Positions 11,635 to 21,290 of a stretch of 64,000 nt of DNA are shown here, piece after piece (position 1 is the first letter of the stretch; the number at the start of each line of letters is the position of its first letter). The translations under genes and the position numbers were made by a program. This DNA comes from Agapanthus africanus. Its lineage: Eukaryota; Streptophyta; Magnoliopsida; Asparagales; Amaryllidaceae. The stretch spans positions 447,555,096-447,619,095 of the forward strand of contig JASDDO010000026.1 in the NCBI GenBank assembly GCA_030015575.1, read 5' to 3'. A model generated the notes under the pieces. It did no database searches. It saw nothing but the letters and a program-made list of their open reading frames with translations, and had not been told where the DNA came from.

Positions 11635-11639
11635 GTTTG
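11635..11639. other. Target-site duplication of E3, left copy (GTTTG)
   Basis: GTTTG directly before the E3 5' LTR is repeated at 21286-21290 directly after the 3' LTR. Confidence 0.93.
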
Positions 11640-12789
11640 TGTTGGTGTATATGCCCTAGAGGCCATTACTGTATCATACTAGTATGTATATTACTTGATG
11701 GAAGCTTGGGATATTCACAGTTGTACAGACAATCTTGCTCAATATAGTAGTATGCTACTTGGTTTGTCTCTACTTTAATGTGTACATGTGTGTTTATTTA
11801 TTATATCACCTATACGCATTAGTAGAGCCCTTAGGATCTTTGCTTGATTACCGGCGTTGTGATGGCGATCACACTCGTGGGGGCTGGGTAATCTACAAGC
11901 ACATCCTTATACACGTCCCTAGTCGTGGGAGTATCGAGATAGGGCATCGACACTCCGGAGTAGACTAGCGTATGCGCTTCTCATCCCAGCTCGGGAGACG
12001 GTCTGTCCCACAGCCGTCAGTACGTCGTACTTGAGATAGTATGCGGGTGCTCGTTAGGTTACGAGTACACTGGACAGGACTCGTCGGGAACTGATGGTTG
12101 GTATTATACCTATCGTCAGTTATCAGTTCCCAGGTGACATGAGTACAGCTTAGTCCGCTGACTTGACACTGTCACTTCGTCTCGAGTGTGTTCCCACTGT
12201 TCTTTGATTGCTACCCTATCACGGCTCTACTGAGTCGTGCAAACAGGTAGTAGTTGGGAGCAGTCCCGAAGCACTTGGAGGCAGTGACGGTTAGACAGGA
12301 TTCGTCTCTCCCGGTATTGGGGGTTGACATCGCGCTGTGTCTAGGAGAGCCATTACACGAGTAGTCCCTGGCCAGGGCAAGCGAGATATACTGGTAGGTT
12401 TCCAGTGTTATCTCAGGGTGTATTGGGCTTCACTCCGACACGACTTGTACCGCTATTAGGGGACTGACGTTTACCGCCCCCTAGGCCCGCCATGCGATGT
12501 ATCAGACGAACAGACCGGACTGTACGGAGATTGTCACATACAGGCTCAGTAGGAGTGCAGATGGGGTTCACCTCGTCAGTCTTCTTATCGACATCTACCT
12601 GGGGACCGTTACGTACAGCTAGTGCCGCTTGCGGTCTGTGGTTAAACCCACTGCCAGCGTAGTGTCGAGTCTTTAGAGTCCCACACAGAGAGCTATTCGC
12701 CTTTAGGCAAAATGAGTAGAGGTCGCATGGTTTTGCGACAGGGTTCGTTCGCATCCGCGCACTTGTGCACGTTTGCTGTCCGGACAGTT

Positions 12790-12828
12790 TATACTAGCGG
12801 GCTTTGGTTTAAGCCGGATCCTAGTATA
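12790..12828. repeat. Inverted repeat in E3 LTR
   Basis: Outer arms TATACTAG/CTAGTATA and inner arms GGCTT/AAGCC enclose the loop TGGTTT. In E4 (29641-29679) the same place has GGCTC/GAGCC around the same loop, a paired change, though its outer arms match less well. A second copy lies in each 3' LTR. Confidence 0.6.
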
Positions 12829-13022
12829 TGATTTGAGATTGGTTTTTCTCATTGTGTTCGTGTTCCTCGGATCACGAATGCGGGTGCGTATGCACAGTTG
12901 CTTGAGATTGGGGGAGAGGACCTTGTTTAGGGTTAATGGCCTTTGTCATTTTATTAACCCTATTGATTTTGTGTGGATTATTGTTAATTGATAATTAGCT
13001 TAATTATTGTGCATGGTTGTTG

Positions 13023-13070
13023 TTGACAATTTGACTTCATTGACTTGTTGACCATGTTGACAACTTGACC
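13023..13070 (+). promoter_or_regulatory. Cluster of six TTGAC W-box cores, E3 5' LTR
   Basis: TTGAC occurs at 13023, 13031, 13040, 13048, 13057 and 13065, all on the plus strand. Four continue as TTGACC or TTGACT, the W-box bound by WRKY factors. The cluster is repeated at 20644-20691. E4 has an equivalent cluster of five. Confidence 0.7.
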
Positions 13071-13665
13071 ATAATCATTTCATTTGGAAGATGCTCTTTG
13101 ATCTTTGCAAAAATGAAATGATAATGGTCAATTCATGATTTATCATGACAATTTTCAAGCTAATTATCTAATTAAAATTATCCTCACATATTAGTGAGAA
13201 TGGCTATTTTTATTTTCTCATTCTCTCATATCTTTTCTCTCTCTTGTTCATCCTCTCCCTCAAGCTCTCTCCCTCTCATGTGTTGAGAAACAAAAGGCTT
13301 GAGAAAAACCTTCACTTGATCTTCTCTACTCACTTCTAGGGTTCAAGTCTTAGCATTTCTTGCACTCTAGTTACTCCTAGCTTGGAGTTGAAGCTAAAGG
13401 TGGTGGCTTTCAAGTGGATCTTTCTTTGACGGAAGAAGACAAGCAAGACGAACTCTTTCTACCATTCCGACGAGCAAGGAGAGAAGGAGTTCGAGCTCAA
13501 GGTATAACCTTTCTACAACTTACTTAGTTGTTAGTTTACTTTAGCTAGTTTTTCGTTTAGCAAAGATCCGGCTTTTACGGTCCATGTTACAAACCTTAGA
13601 AAATTTTTTGTTTTACCGTTTCCGCAACCCCGAAAGTACCGGGAGAGGTAACGTGGACCTAACAG

Positions 13666-13677
13666 TGGTATCAGAGC
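13666..13677 (+). other. E3 primer-binding site
   Basis: TGGTATCAGAGC one base after the 5' LTR, the Met-initiator tRNA type common to plant copia elements. Confidence 0.93.
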
Positions 13678-13875
13678 CTAACTAAACATAAACTAGCTTG
13701 GTAGTAAAGTGTATCGAAGTTCGAAACGGAAAAATCGAAAAAACCAAGTTATAAAAATCTGAGTTTCTGTTAAAACTTTTTCTGGTCAAAACAAAATTTG
13801 TTATATCCCAAAAATTATCTCAGGCTTTTTAGAAGAAACCTACCAAAAACGACACAGTGACTCACCAGATTGGCC

Positions 13876-13915
13876 GCGCTTCCGCGGCAATAGCTTGCTA
13901 TTGCCGCGGAAGCGC
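13876..13915 (+). ncRNA. Perfect 19-bp hairpin in the E3 leader
   Basis: GCGCTTCCGCGGCAATAGC is followed by TT and its exact reverse complement. It starts about 200 nt after the primer site. E4 (30783-30816) and E1 (45002-45045) have related GC-rich hairpins at the same distance. It could be a packaging or dimerisation structure in the genomic RNA; that role is inference. It is an RNA element of the transposon, not a separate gene. Confidence 0.75.
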
Positions 13916-14799
13916 CGCAGTCTTGTAGAGTTACTGTCTCGTTTTTGGTGCAGTGTGTTTCTGACATGGTTTTAGGATTTTTCTGATATATTATATGTTC
14001 CCAGATTTGCCAGAATAGAAATTTGTTTTTGGGGGCCTATAAATCCGTATTTTTCCGAACTTCAATATACTTTGACTGTAAAGGTTGTATCTGTGATGTT
14101 CTTATGTATTGAACGTCGGCTAATCGCTATATGTCGATTAGTCGGGGTTATACATATCTGTGATCTGTGATTGTTGTTGATGGTTTGTGTATATGAACTC
14201 GTTGGATTGTCGCGGATGAATAGCCGGGGTGGATGTGAGATGAGAGTTTCTTTTTCTTTCATTCATGTAATAAATTTGTAAATTGATGTAATATTATTTG
14301 TTTGGCCGCACAACCGGGTCGGGGTTGTAGCCGTCATTGTATAATTCTTTTTACTGTTTTTGCTCCTAGGATAGACCCATGGAGGGGTGCACAAACTACC
14401 GGGTAGCTCGAAGTGCCGAGTGGCCTACTCATGGCATTGAGGGAGGTTGCTTCGCTTCGGGTACTTGGCGGGTAGTTTGCCGCACCCGTAGGGGTCTTGG
14501 GTGGGGTTTTGGCTATTCATCGCGACCGTGTAATCCGTTTTTCGTTGCAGGCTCGAACGAATTGCGGATTCCTAGTATATCCAAAGTGTTCATCTGTGAT
14601 CTGGATTGGCTATCATTGCTATATTGCTATATATATAATAACTATTTAGGCGTTGCTTATGTTTTACAGCCGCGCTAGCCCAGCCCCCGCTCTGTCGTTA
14701 GTTAAGTAACCTAACGGGTGATGACGGGGCCCCGTGGCGAATGCGAATGGCATAAGCGTACGTCATATTTTGGTTGTTTTCTGCAATGGTAGGATTTAA

Positions 14800-14838
14800 A
14801 TGATGGGACGCATTAAAAGAACTAATGCAAGAAAATAA
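14800..14838 (+). CDS. Short upstream ORF in E3 leader (12 residues)
   Basis: Starts with tandem ATG codons and encodes MMGRIKRTNARK, then TAA. E4 carries the same start and first 11 residues at 31618-31683, with an in-frame 30-nt duplication making 21 residues. E1 keeps ATGATGGGA but stops after five codons (43590-43573, minus). It may only be a regulatory upstream ORF, and translation is unproven. Confidence 0.4.
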   Translation: MMGRIKRTNARK

Positions 14839-15280
14839 ACCTAAAAGACGTTGTTGGAACAATTTTTCAAAAAGCTGTTATTGCAAGGACGTTCATTTTT
14901 GTTTTGCATCGCGGTATTCGGTTATGAATGCCCAACACCTCAGTCGACGAGGCAAGGGCCGAGATCCCTTCACCGGGAGTGACCCCTTGGACAAAACTTT
15001 GCGTCAGGGTAATAACTTCACCATAGTCGATTATTCTTGCTTTGCATCGAGGTATTCATCTTACGAATGCCCAGCACCTCACTCGACGAGGAAAGAGCCG
15101 AGATCCCTTCGCAGGGAGTGACCTCTTTAGCAAAAGTTTTCGCCACTATGATTTTCAAAAGGGTGCAATCAGGTTCCTTCAACGATATCAAGTTCATTAC
15201 GTTAACGGGTTTTTCGCCAAAAACCCAGCCGTAGCCCTCCGTCGTTTCGGATTAATATTATTCAGTATTCGTGCTGCGTT

Positions 15281-15471
15281 TGTTGACCTAGTCAAGGCGT
15301 AGTGAACGGTAGCTAAATAATATTTTTCTGTGGATTGCAAATGTGATTGGTTAGGACAGTCGTGCGGCCTTGTTGACCTAGTCAAGGGCACGTACGGGTG
15401 GGTCTAATGCAATCAGGATTATGACGGGTAGAACTTGTCTAACAGTTTATGGCTTGTTGACCTAGTCAAGG
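15281..15471 (+). repeat. Three copies of TGTTGACCTAGTCAAGG in the E3 leader
   Basis: Copies lie at 15281-15297, 15371-15387 and 15455-15471, spaced 90 and 84 bp. All three are identical in E3. E4 has three identical copies of a different version, and E1 three related ones, at matching positions. Each contains a partial inverted repeat TTGAC/GTCAA. Confidence 0.85.
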
Positions 15472-15997
15472 TCATGAACAGTTAGGGGCAAAAACCACAT
15501 CGGGAGTTTCAAAAGAACTGAAACTTGCAGATTTAGCATACCTTCTGGAGTGTGGTGACTAGAGTGGATTCCATCTAGGTTATCACACAATGACAGTTGG
15601 ATCCCGATCCCACTGATGAGTTGGTTTACTCTCGGGAGATTATTTCACTTAACGATCAATGCTATAAACCTAGTAGGTGTCTAGAAAGGTGTTAGCGGGG
15701 TTACGCCCCCAGGGAAAAGAAGTTCTTTAATTAAGGAACTTCGCGAAAGCGTTGGAAAACCTCCCTCGAAGTACCGACACTAGCCTGGCTGAAAGGTTAA
15801 GCAAGTATTGTGACGTGAATTAAAACCCGGCTAGTTCTTCTTTTAAAAAGGTTTTAAGAAGAATTTGAGGAAACAGTGGGAGACATCCTGGTTAGATAAA
15901 TTAATAAACCAATCTAATCTTGCAAGAGCATACGCTGAGTGTTTCTTTTCTCTCTCTCCAGGCAGCAACCTTTTCACGACCTAATCAAGATAATAAA

Positions 15998-18900
15998 ATG
16001 TATCGCTTGACCGATCCGAATTCTTATTCGGGACTGGGGAAAGATGGTTCAGCTCTAACTTGTGACAACAGTCATGAGTATGAGAATGGGAAAGAGGAAA
16101 GTATGGATTTCCAGGATACCCAGTTGAAGAAGAAGCATGGTTTTGCATCTACTTCAGGTGTTCTTGTAATTGAGAACTGTTTTACGGTCAGCCCTACCTC
16201 CTGGGTACTTGATACCGGATCAGGATCTCATATCTGTAATTTATTGCAGGGACTGAGAAAAAGTAGGAAAGTTGCACCGGGTGATATGTCGCTCAGAGTA
16301 GCGAACGGAGCACAAGTTAATGCGGCAGCCGTCGGTGAATATCACCTAGTATTGCCAAATGGCAAGACTATGATTTTGAACGATTGCTACTATGTACCCT
16401 CCATGGTTTGCAACATCATATCGGTTTCTTTACTCGATAAAGATGGATATGACTTTGTTCTTGAAAAGAATATCATGAACATTTACCTTCATAAGGTACT
16501 GGTTGCAGAGGGTACACTGTGTAATGGTATCTACGTTCTAAATCAGAATACAGTTCTCAATATACAAAACACACGCAAGAGGAAGAATTCAGATACGAAT
16601 GAATCCTACTTGTGGCATTGTAGACTCGGTCATATCGGAGAGAAAAGACTGAGTAAGTTGCATAAAGATGGACTCTTGAATGCGTTCGAGTTTTCATCTT
16701 ATGGAACTTGTCAGTCTTGTCTCAAAGGAAAGATGACCAAATCTCCGTTCACCGGACATGGAGAAAGAGCAGCAGAGCTCTTGGGACTCGTACATAGTGA
16801 TGTATGTGGTCCGATGTCTATACATGCAAGGGGTGGGTTCTCGTACTTCATCACATTCACTGACGATCTCTCTAGGTTCGGATATGTGTATCTGATGAAA
16901 CACAAATCTGAAGCTTTTGAGAAATTCAAGGAATTCAGAAACGAAGTAGAGAACCAGAAAGGCAAAAGTATCAAGATCCTCCGGTCTGACAGGGGAGGGG
17001 AGTACTTAAGCACGGAATTCCTAGATTACTTAAAAGAGAATGGTATTCTCTCTCAGCTTACTCCTCCTTATACACCACAGCACAACGGTGTTTCGGAGCG
17101 GAGGAATCGTACCCTACTGGATATGGTTCGCTCCATGATGAGTAGTGCTGAGTTGCCTCTTTCATTTTGGGGACATGCGCTTCAGACAGCGGCATACCTA
17201 TTGAATGATGTTCCGTCTAAATCTGTGCCTAAGACTCCGTTCGAGATATGGAATGGAAAGAGGCCATATCTTAAAAGATCTAAGATATGGGGTTGTCCGG
17301 CTTATGTTAAAAAGCATAAACCAGATAAACTAGAGGCACGGTCAGTTTTATGTAAGTTTGTGGGATATCCAAAGAATGGTTATGGATATCTATTCTACCA
17401 CACCGAGGAACAGAAGGTGTTTGTTGCTCAGCATGCCGTTTTCTTGGAAACGGAGTTTCTTGCAAAAGAAATTAGTGGGAGCACGGTAGAATTGGAAGAA
17501 ATTCAGCGACCACAAACTGAAACTGAAAGTTTGACAGAACCTCAGAATTCAATAACCCCAGACGAACCTCAGCCACTCCGCAGATCTGGTAGGATTTCTC
17601 ATCCGCCCGAGAGATACTACGGTTTTCTCATTGACGGGGATCGAGAGGATTGCATCTTGGAAGAAGATGACCCTACCAGTTTCAGGCAGGCCATTATCAG
17701 TAGGGACTCTGATAAGTGGCAGGAAGCAATGCAATCTGAAATGGAGTCCATGTACGCCAATAAAGTGTGGACCATGGATATTGCTCCACCTGGGGTAAAA
17801 CCCGTTGGATGCAAATGGATCTACAAAAGGAAACTTGGTGTAGATGGGCAGGTGGAAACCTATAAAGCTAGACTCGTTGCAAAAGGTTTTCGTCAAAGAC
17901 CTGGTTTGGACTATGATGAAACTTTTTCTCCGGTGGCTATGCTCAAATCCATTCGGATCCTACTTGCCATTGCTGCCTTCCATGACTATGAAATCTGGCA
18001 GATGGATGTTAAAACGGCTTTCCTAAACGGTTGTTTGGAAGAGTGCGTTTACATGGATCAACCAGAAGGTTTCGTAGACAGTGGGAGCAGCGGAAAGGTG
18101 TGCAAGTTGCTTAAATCCATTTATGGATTAAAGCAGGCATCGCGGAGCTGGAACATCTGTTTTGATGAGGCAATCAAGGAATTTGATTTCATCAAGAACG
18201 AAGATGAACCCTGTGTTTATAAGAAGATTGTAGGACGAACTGTCGTGTTCCTAGTCTTGTACGTGGACGACATTCTTCTGATAGGAAATGACATTCCTAT
18301 GCTACAATCGGTCAAGCTGTTTTTGTCACAAAGGTTCTCCATGAAGGACCTGGGTGATGCCTCGTACATTCTGGGGATCAAGATCTATAGAGATAGATCC
18401 AAGAAACTATTGGGACTTTCGCAGTCCAGGTACATAGAGACCGTACTAAAGAGATTTAGTATGGAGGATTCCAAGCGCGGTAACATACCCGCATTGCACG
18501 GAATTACCCTCTCCAAGAAGATGTCTCCTAAGACTGACGAGGAGAGGGTTCGCATGAGCACTATACCCTACGCTTCGGCGGTAGGATCTATAATGTATGC
18601 GATGCTATGTACAAGACCAGATGTAGCTTACGCGTTGAGCACGGTAAGCCGGTATCAGTCGGACCCAGGGGAGGACCACTGGACAGCAGTGAAGAACATT
18701 CTCAAGTACCTGAGAAGGACTAAGGAGATGTTCCTGGTTTACGGTAATGGAGACCTTAGGGTCGAGTCCTTTACCGATTCAAGCTTCCAGAGTGACAAAG
18801 ATGATAGCAAGTCCGTCTCGGGTTTTGTGTTTACCCTCAACGGAGGGGCGGTATGTTGGAGGAGTTCCAAGCAGGATACCGTCGCAGACTCGACGATGGA

Positions 18901-19246
18901 GGCTGAATACATTGCTGCAAGCGATGCCGCAAAAGAGGCTGTCTGGATTAAGAAGTTCATTAGTGAACTTCAGGTGGTTCCGTCCATTGTTGACCCAATA
19001 CCTTTGTATTGCGATAACAATGGGGCTATAGCTTTAGCGAAGGAACCAAGGTCCCATCAGAAATCCAGGCACATCTTAAGGCGGTATCACCTGATCAGGG
19101 AGATCATTGATCGACAGGAGATCGAGGTGCGGAGAGTGGACACAAAGGACAACACTGCGGACCCATTCACGAAGGCTTTACCCCAGACTCAGTTCGAGCG
19201 GCTGATCGAGATGATAGGTCTTCGATACGCCAGTACATGGCCTTAG
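15998..19246 (+). CDS. E3 pol polyprotein lacking gag (protease-integrase-RT-RNase H)
   Basis: The first ATG of the open frame is at 15998, giving 1,082 residues. The frame is also open upstream to a TTG at 15920. The first 45 or so residues resemble no GAG. Homology with E1 and E4 begins only at the residues after the zinc knuckle. Then follow the protease motif LDTGSGSHICN (near residue 70), integrase HHCC (HCRLGH...CQSC) and core D, D, E, reverse transcriptase with LVLYVDDILL, and RNase H (ESFTDSSF, MEAEY, CDNNGA, ADPFTK). Downstream of the gag deletion its length equals that of E4. No stop or frameshift is seen. It would supply enzymes but no capsid, so new copies would need GAG from elsewhere. 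Confidence 0.93.
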   Translation: MYRLTDPNSYSGLGKDGSALTCDNSHEYENGKEESMDFQDTQLKKKHGFASTSGVLVIENCFTVSPTSWVLDTGSGSHICNLLQGLRKSRKVAPGDMSLRVANGAQVNAAAVGEYHLVLPNGKTMILNDCYYVPSMVCNIISVSLLDKDGYDFVLEKNIMNIYLHKVLVAEGTLCNGIYVLNQNTVLNIQNTRKRKNSDTNESYLWHCRLGHIGEKRLSKLHKDGLLNAFEFSSYGTCQSCLKGKMTKSPFTGHGERAAELLGLVHSDVCGPMSIHARGGFSYFITFTDDLSRFGYVYLMKHKSEAFEKFKEFRNEVENQKGKSIKILRSDRGGEYLSTEFLDYLKENGILSQLTPPYTPQHNGVSERRNRTLLDMVRSMMSSAELPLSFWGHALQTAAYLLNDVPSKSVPKTPFEIWNGKRPYLKRSKIWGCPAYVKKHKPDKLEARSVLCKFVGYPKNGYGYLFYHTEEQKVFVAQHAVFLETEFLAKEISGSTVELEEIQRPQTETESLTEPQNSITPDEPQPLRRSGRISHPPERYYGFLIDGDREDCILEEDDPTSFRQAIISRDSDKWQEAMQSEMESMYANKVWTMDIAPPGVKPVGCKWIYKRKLGVDGQVETYKARLVAKGFRQRPGLDYDETFSPVAMLKSIRILLAIAAFHDYEIWQMDVKTAFLNGCLEECVYMDQPEGFVDSGSSGKVCKLLKSIYGLKQASRSWNICFDEAIKEFDFIKNEDEPCVYKKIVGRTVVFLVLYVDDILLIGNDIPMLQSVKLFLSQRFSMKDLGDASYILGIKIYRDRSKKLLGLSQSRYIETVLKRFSMEDSKRGNIPALHGITLSKKMSPKTDEERVRMSTIPYASAVGSIMYAMLCTRPDVAYALSTVSRYQSDPGEDHWTAVKNILKYLRRTKEMFLVYGNGDLRVESFTDSSFQSDKDDSKSVSGFVFTLNGGAVCWRSSKQDTVADSTMEAEYIAASDAAKEAVWIKKFISELQVVPSIVDPIPLYCDNNGAIALAKEPRSHQKSRHILRRYHLIREIIDRQEIEVRRVDTKDNTADPFTKALPQTQFERLIEMIGLRYASTWP

Positions 19247-19249
19247 TGC

Positions 19250-19260
19250 AAGTGGGAGAT
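19250..19260 (+). other. E3 polypurine tract
   Basis: AAGTGGGAGAT directly before the 3' LTR, identical to the E4 tract. Confidence 0.88.
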
Positions 19261-21285
19261 TGTTGGTGTATATGCCCTAGAGGCCATTACTGTATCATAC
19301 TAGTATGTATATTACTTGATGGAAGCTTGGGATATTCACAGTTGTACAGACAATCTTGCTCAATATAGTAGTATGCTACTTGGTTTGTCTCTACTTTAAT
19401 GTGTACATGTGTGTTTATTTATTATATCACCTATACGCATTAGTAGAGCCATTAGGATCTTTGCTTGATTACCGGCGTTGTGATGGCGATCACACTCGTG
19501 GGGGCTGGGTAATCTACAAGCACATCCTTATACACGTCCCTAGTCGTGGGAGTATCGAGATAGGGCATCGACACTCCGGAGTAGACTAGCGTATGCGCTT
19601 CTCATCCCAGCTCGGGAGACGGTCTGTCCCACAGCCGTCAGTACGTCGTACTTGAGATAGTATGCGGGTGCTCGTTAGGTTACGAGTACACTGGACAGGA
19701 CTCGTCGGGAACTGATGGTTGGTATTATACCTATCGTCAGTTATCAGTTCCCAGGTGACATGAGTACAGCTTAGTCCGCTGACTTGACACTGTCACTTCG
19801 CCTCGAGTGTGTTCCCACTGTTCTTTGATTGCTACCCTATCACGGCTCTACTGAGTCGTGCAAACAGGTAGTAGTTGGGAGCAGTCCCGAAGCACTTGGA
19901 GGCAGTGACGGTTAGACAGGATTCGTCTCTCCCGGTATTGGGGGTTGACATCGCGCTGTGTCTAGGAGAGCCATTACACGAGTAGTCCCTGGCCAGGGCA
20001 AGCGAGATATACTGGTAGGTTTCCAGTGTTATCTCAGGGTGTATTGGGCTTCACTCCGACACGACTTGTACCGCTATTAGGGGACTGACGTTTACCGCCC
20101 CCTAGGCCCGCCATGCGATGTATCAGACGAACAGACCGGACTGTACGGAGATTGTCACATACAGGCTCAGTAGGAGTGCAGATGGGGTTCACCTCGTCAG
20201 TCTTCTTATCGACATCTACCTGGGGACCGTTACGTACAGCTAGTGCCGCTTGCGGTCTGTGGTTAAACCCACTGCCAGCGTAGTGTCGAGTCTTTAGAGT
20301 CCCACACAGAGAGCTATTCGCCTTTAGGCAAAACGAGTAGAGGTCGCATGGTTTTGCGACAGGGTTCGTTCGCATCCGCGCACTTGTGCACGTTTGCTGT
20401 CCGGACAGTTTATACTAGCGGGCTTTGGTTTAAGCCGGATCCTAGTATATGATTTGAGATTGGTTTTTCTCATTGTGTTCGTGTTCCTCGGATCACGAAT
20501 GCGGGTGCGTATGCACAGTTGCTTGAGATTGGGGGAGAGGACCTTGTTTAGGGTTAATGGCCTTTGTCATTTTATTAACCCTATTGATTTTGTGTGGATT
20601 ATTGTTAATTGATAATTAGCTTAATTATTGTGCATGGTTGTTGTTGACAATTTGACTTCATTGACTTGTTGACCATGTTGACAACTTGACCATAATCATT
20701 TCATTTGGAAGATGCTCTTTGATCTTTGCAAAAATGAAATGATAATGGTCAATTCATGATTTATCATGACAATTTTCAAGCTAATTATCTAATTAAAATT
20801 ATCCTCACATATTAGTGAGAATGGCTATTTTTATTTTCTCATTCTCTCATATCTTTTCTCTCTCTTGTTCATCCTCTCCCTCAAGCTCTCTCCCTCTCAT
20901 GTGTTGAGAAACAAAAGGCTTGAGAAAAACCTTCACTTGATCTTCTCTACTCACTTCTAGGGTTCAAGTCTTAGCATTTCTTGCACTCTAGTTACTCCTA
21001 GCTTGGAGTTGAAGCTAAAGGTGGTGGCTTTCAAGTGGATCTTTCTTTGACGGAAGAAGACAAGCAAGACGAACTCTTTCTACCATTCCGACGAGCAAGG
21101 AGAGAAGGAGTTCGAGCTCAAGGTATAACCTTTCTACAACTTACTTAGTTGTTAGTTTACTTTAGCTAGTTTTTCGTTTAGCAAAGATCCGGCTTTTACG
21201 GTCCATGTTACAAACCTTAGAAAATTTTTTGTTTTACCGTTTCCGCAACCCCGAAAGTACCGGGAGAGGTAACGTGGACCTAACA
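19261..21285 (+). repeat. E3 3' LTR
   Basis: 2,025 bp, TGTTGG...CTAACA, followed by the GTTTG duplication. Only three substitutions from the 5' LTR were spotted. Confidence 0.95.
20644..20691 (+). promoter_or_regulatory. TTGAC cluster, E3 3' LTR
   Basis: Exact counterpart of 13023-13070, with six TTGAC cores on the plus strand. Confidence 0.65.
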
Positions 21286-21290
21286 GTTTG
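21286..21290. other. Target-site duplication of E3, right copy (GTTTG)
   Basis: Matches 11635-11639. Confidence 0.93.

Larger units (their letters stand above)
11640..13664 (+). repeat. E3 5' LTR
   Basis: TGTTGG...CTAACA, 2,025 bp, same length as the copy at 19261-21285. It contains a hairpin at 12790-12828, a TTGAC cluster at 13023-13070, a CT-rich stretch (about 13215-13285) and a donor-like AAG|GTATAA at 13501. Open frames here are also present in the 3' LTR and show no protein features. Confidence 0.95.
13678..15997 (+). other. E3 untranslated leader
   Basis: About 2.3 kb without a credible long gene. It holds the 13876-13915 hairpin, an upstream ORF at 14800-14838, an imperfect 100-bp direct repeat (about 14903-15010 and 15041-15145), and three copies of TGTTGACCTAGTCAAGG at 15281, 15371 and 15455. 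An acceptor-like CAG at 15959-15961 follows a pyrimidine tract. Many stretches align with the E4 and E1 leaders. Confidence 0.85.
11640..21285 (+). mobile_element. E3: Ty1/copia element without gag, nested in E2
   Basis: A 9,646-bp element with 2,025-bp LTRs, GTTTG duplication, primer site, long leader, one open pol frame and polypurine tract. I found only three LTR differences by eye (near 11830, 12180 and 12712), so it moved recently. The gag region is missing while protease, integrase, reverse transcriptase and RNase H stay open. Long LTRs, a leader over 2 kb and the reverse-transcriptase wording resemble the Angela/BARE-type group. That lineage call is inference. Confidence 0.95.

Noticed and set aside
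11735..12991. Several 70-113-residue frames, identical in both E3 LTRs
   Set aside because: They lie in non-coding LTR sequence, lack protein features, and are duplicated only because LTRs are duplicated.
15920..15997. Extended N-terminus of the E3 pol frame
   Set aside because: The frame opens with TTG, not ATG, and covers the acceptor-like pyrimidine tract; the first ATG is at 15998.
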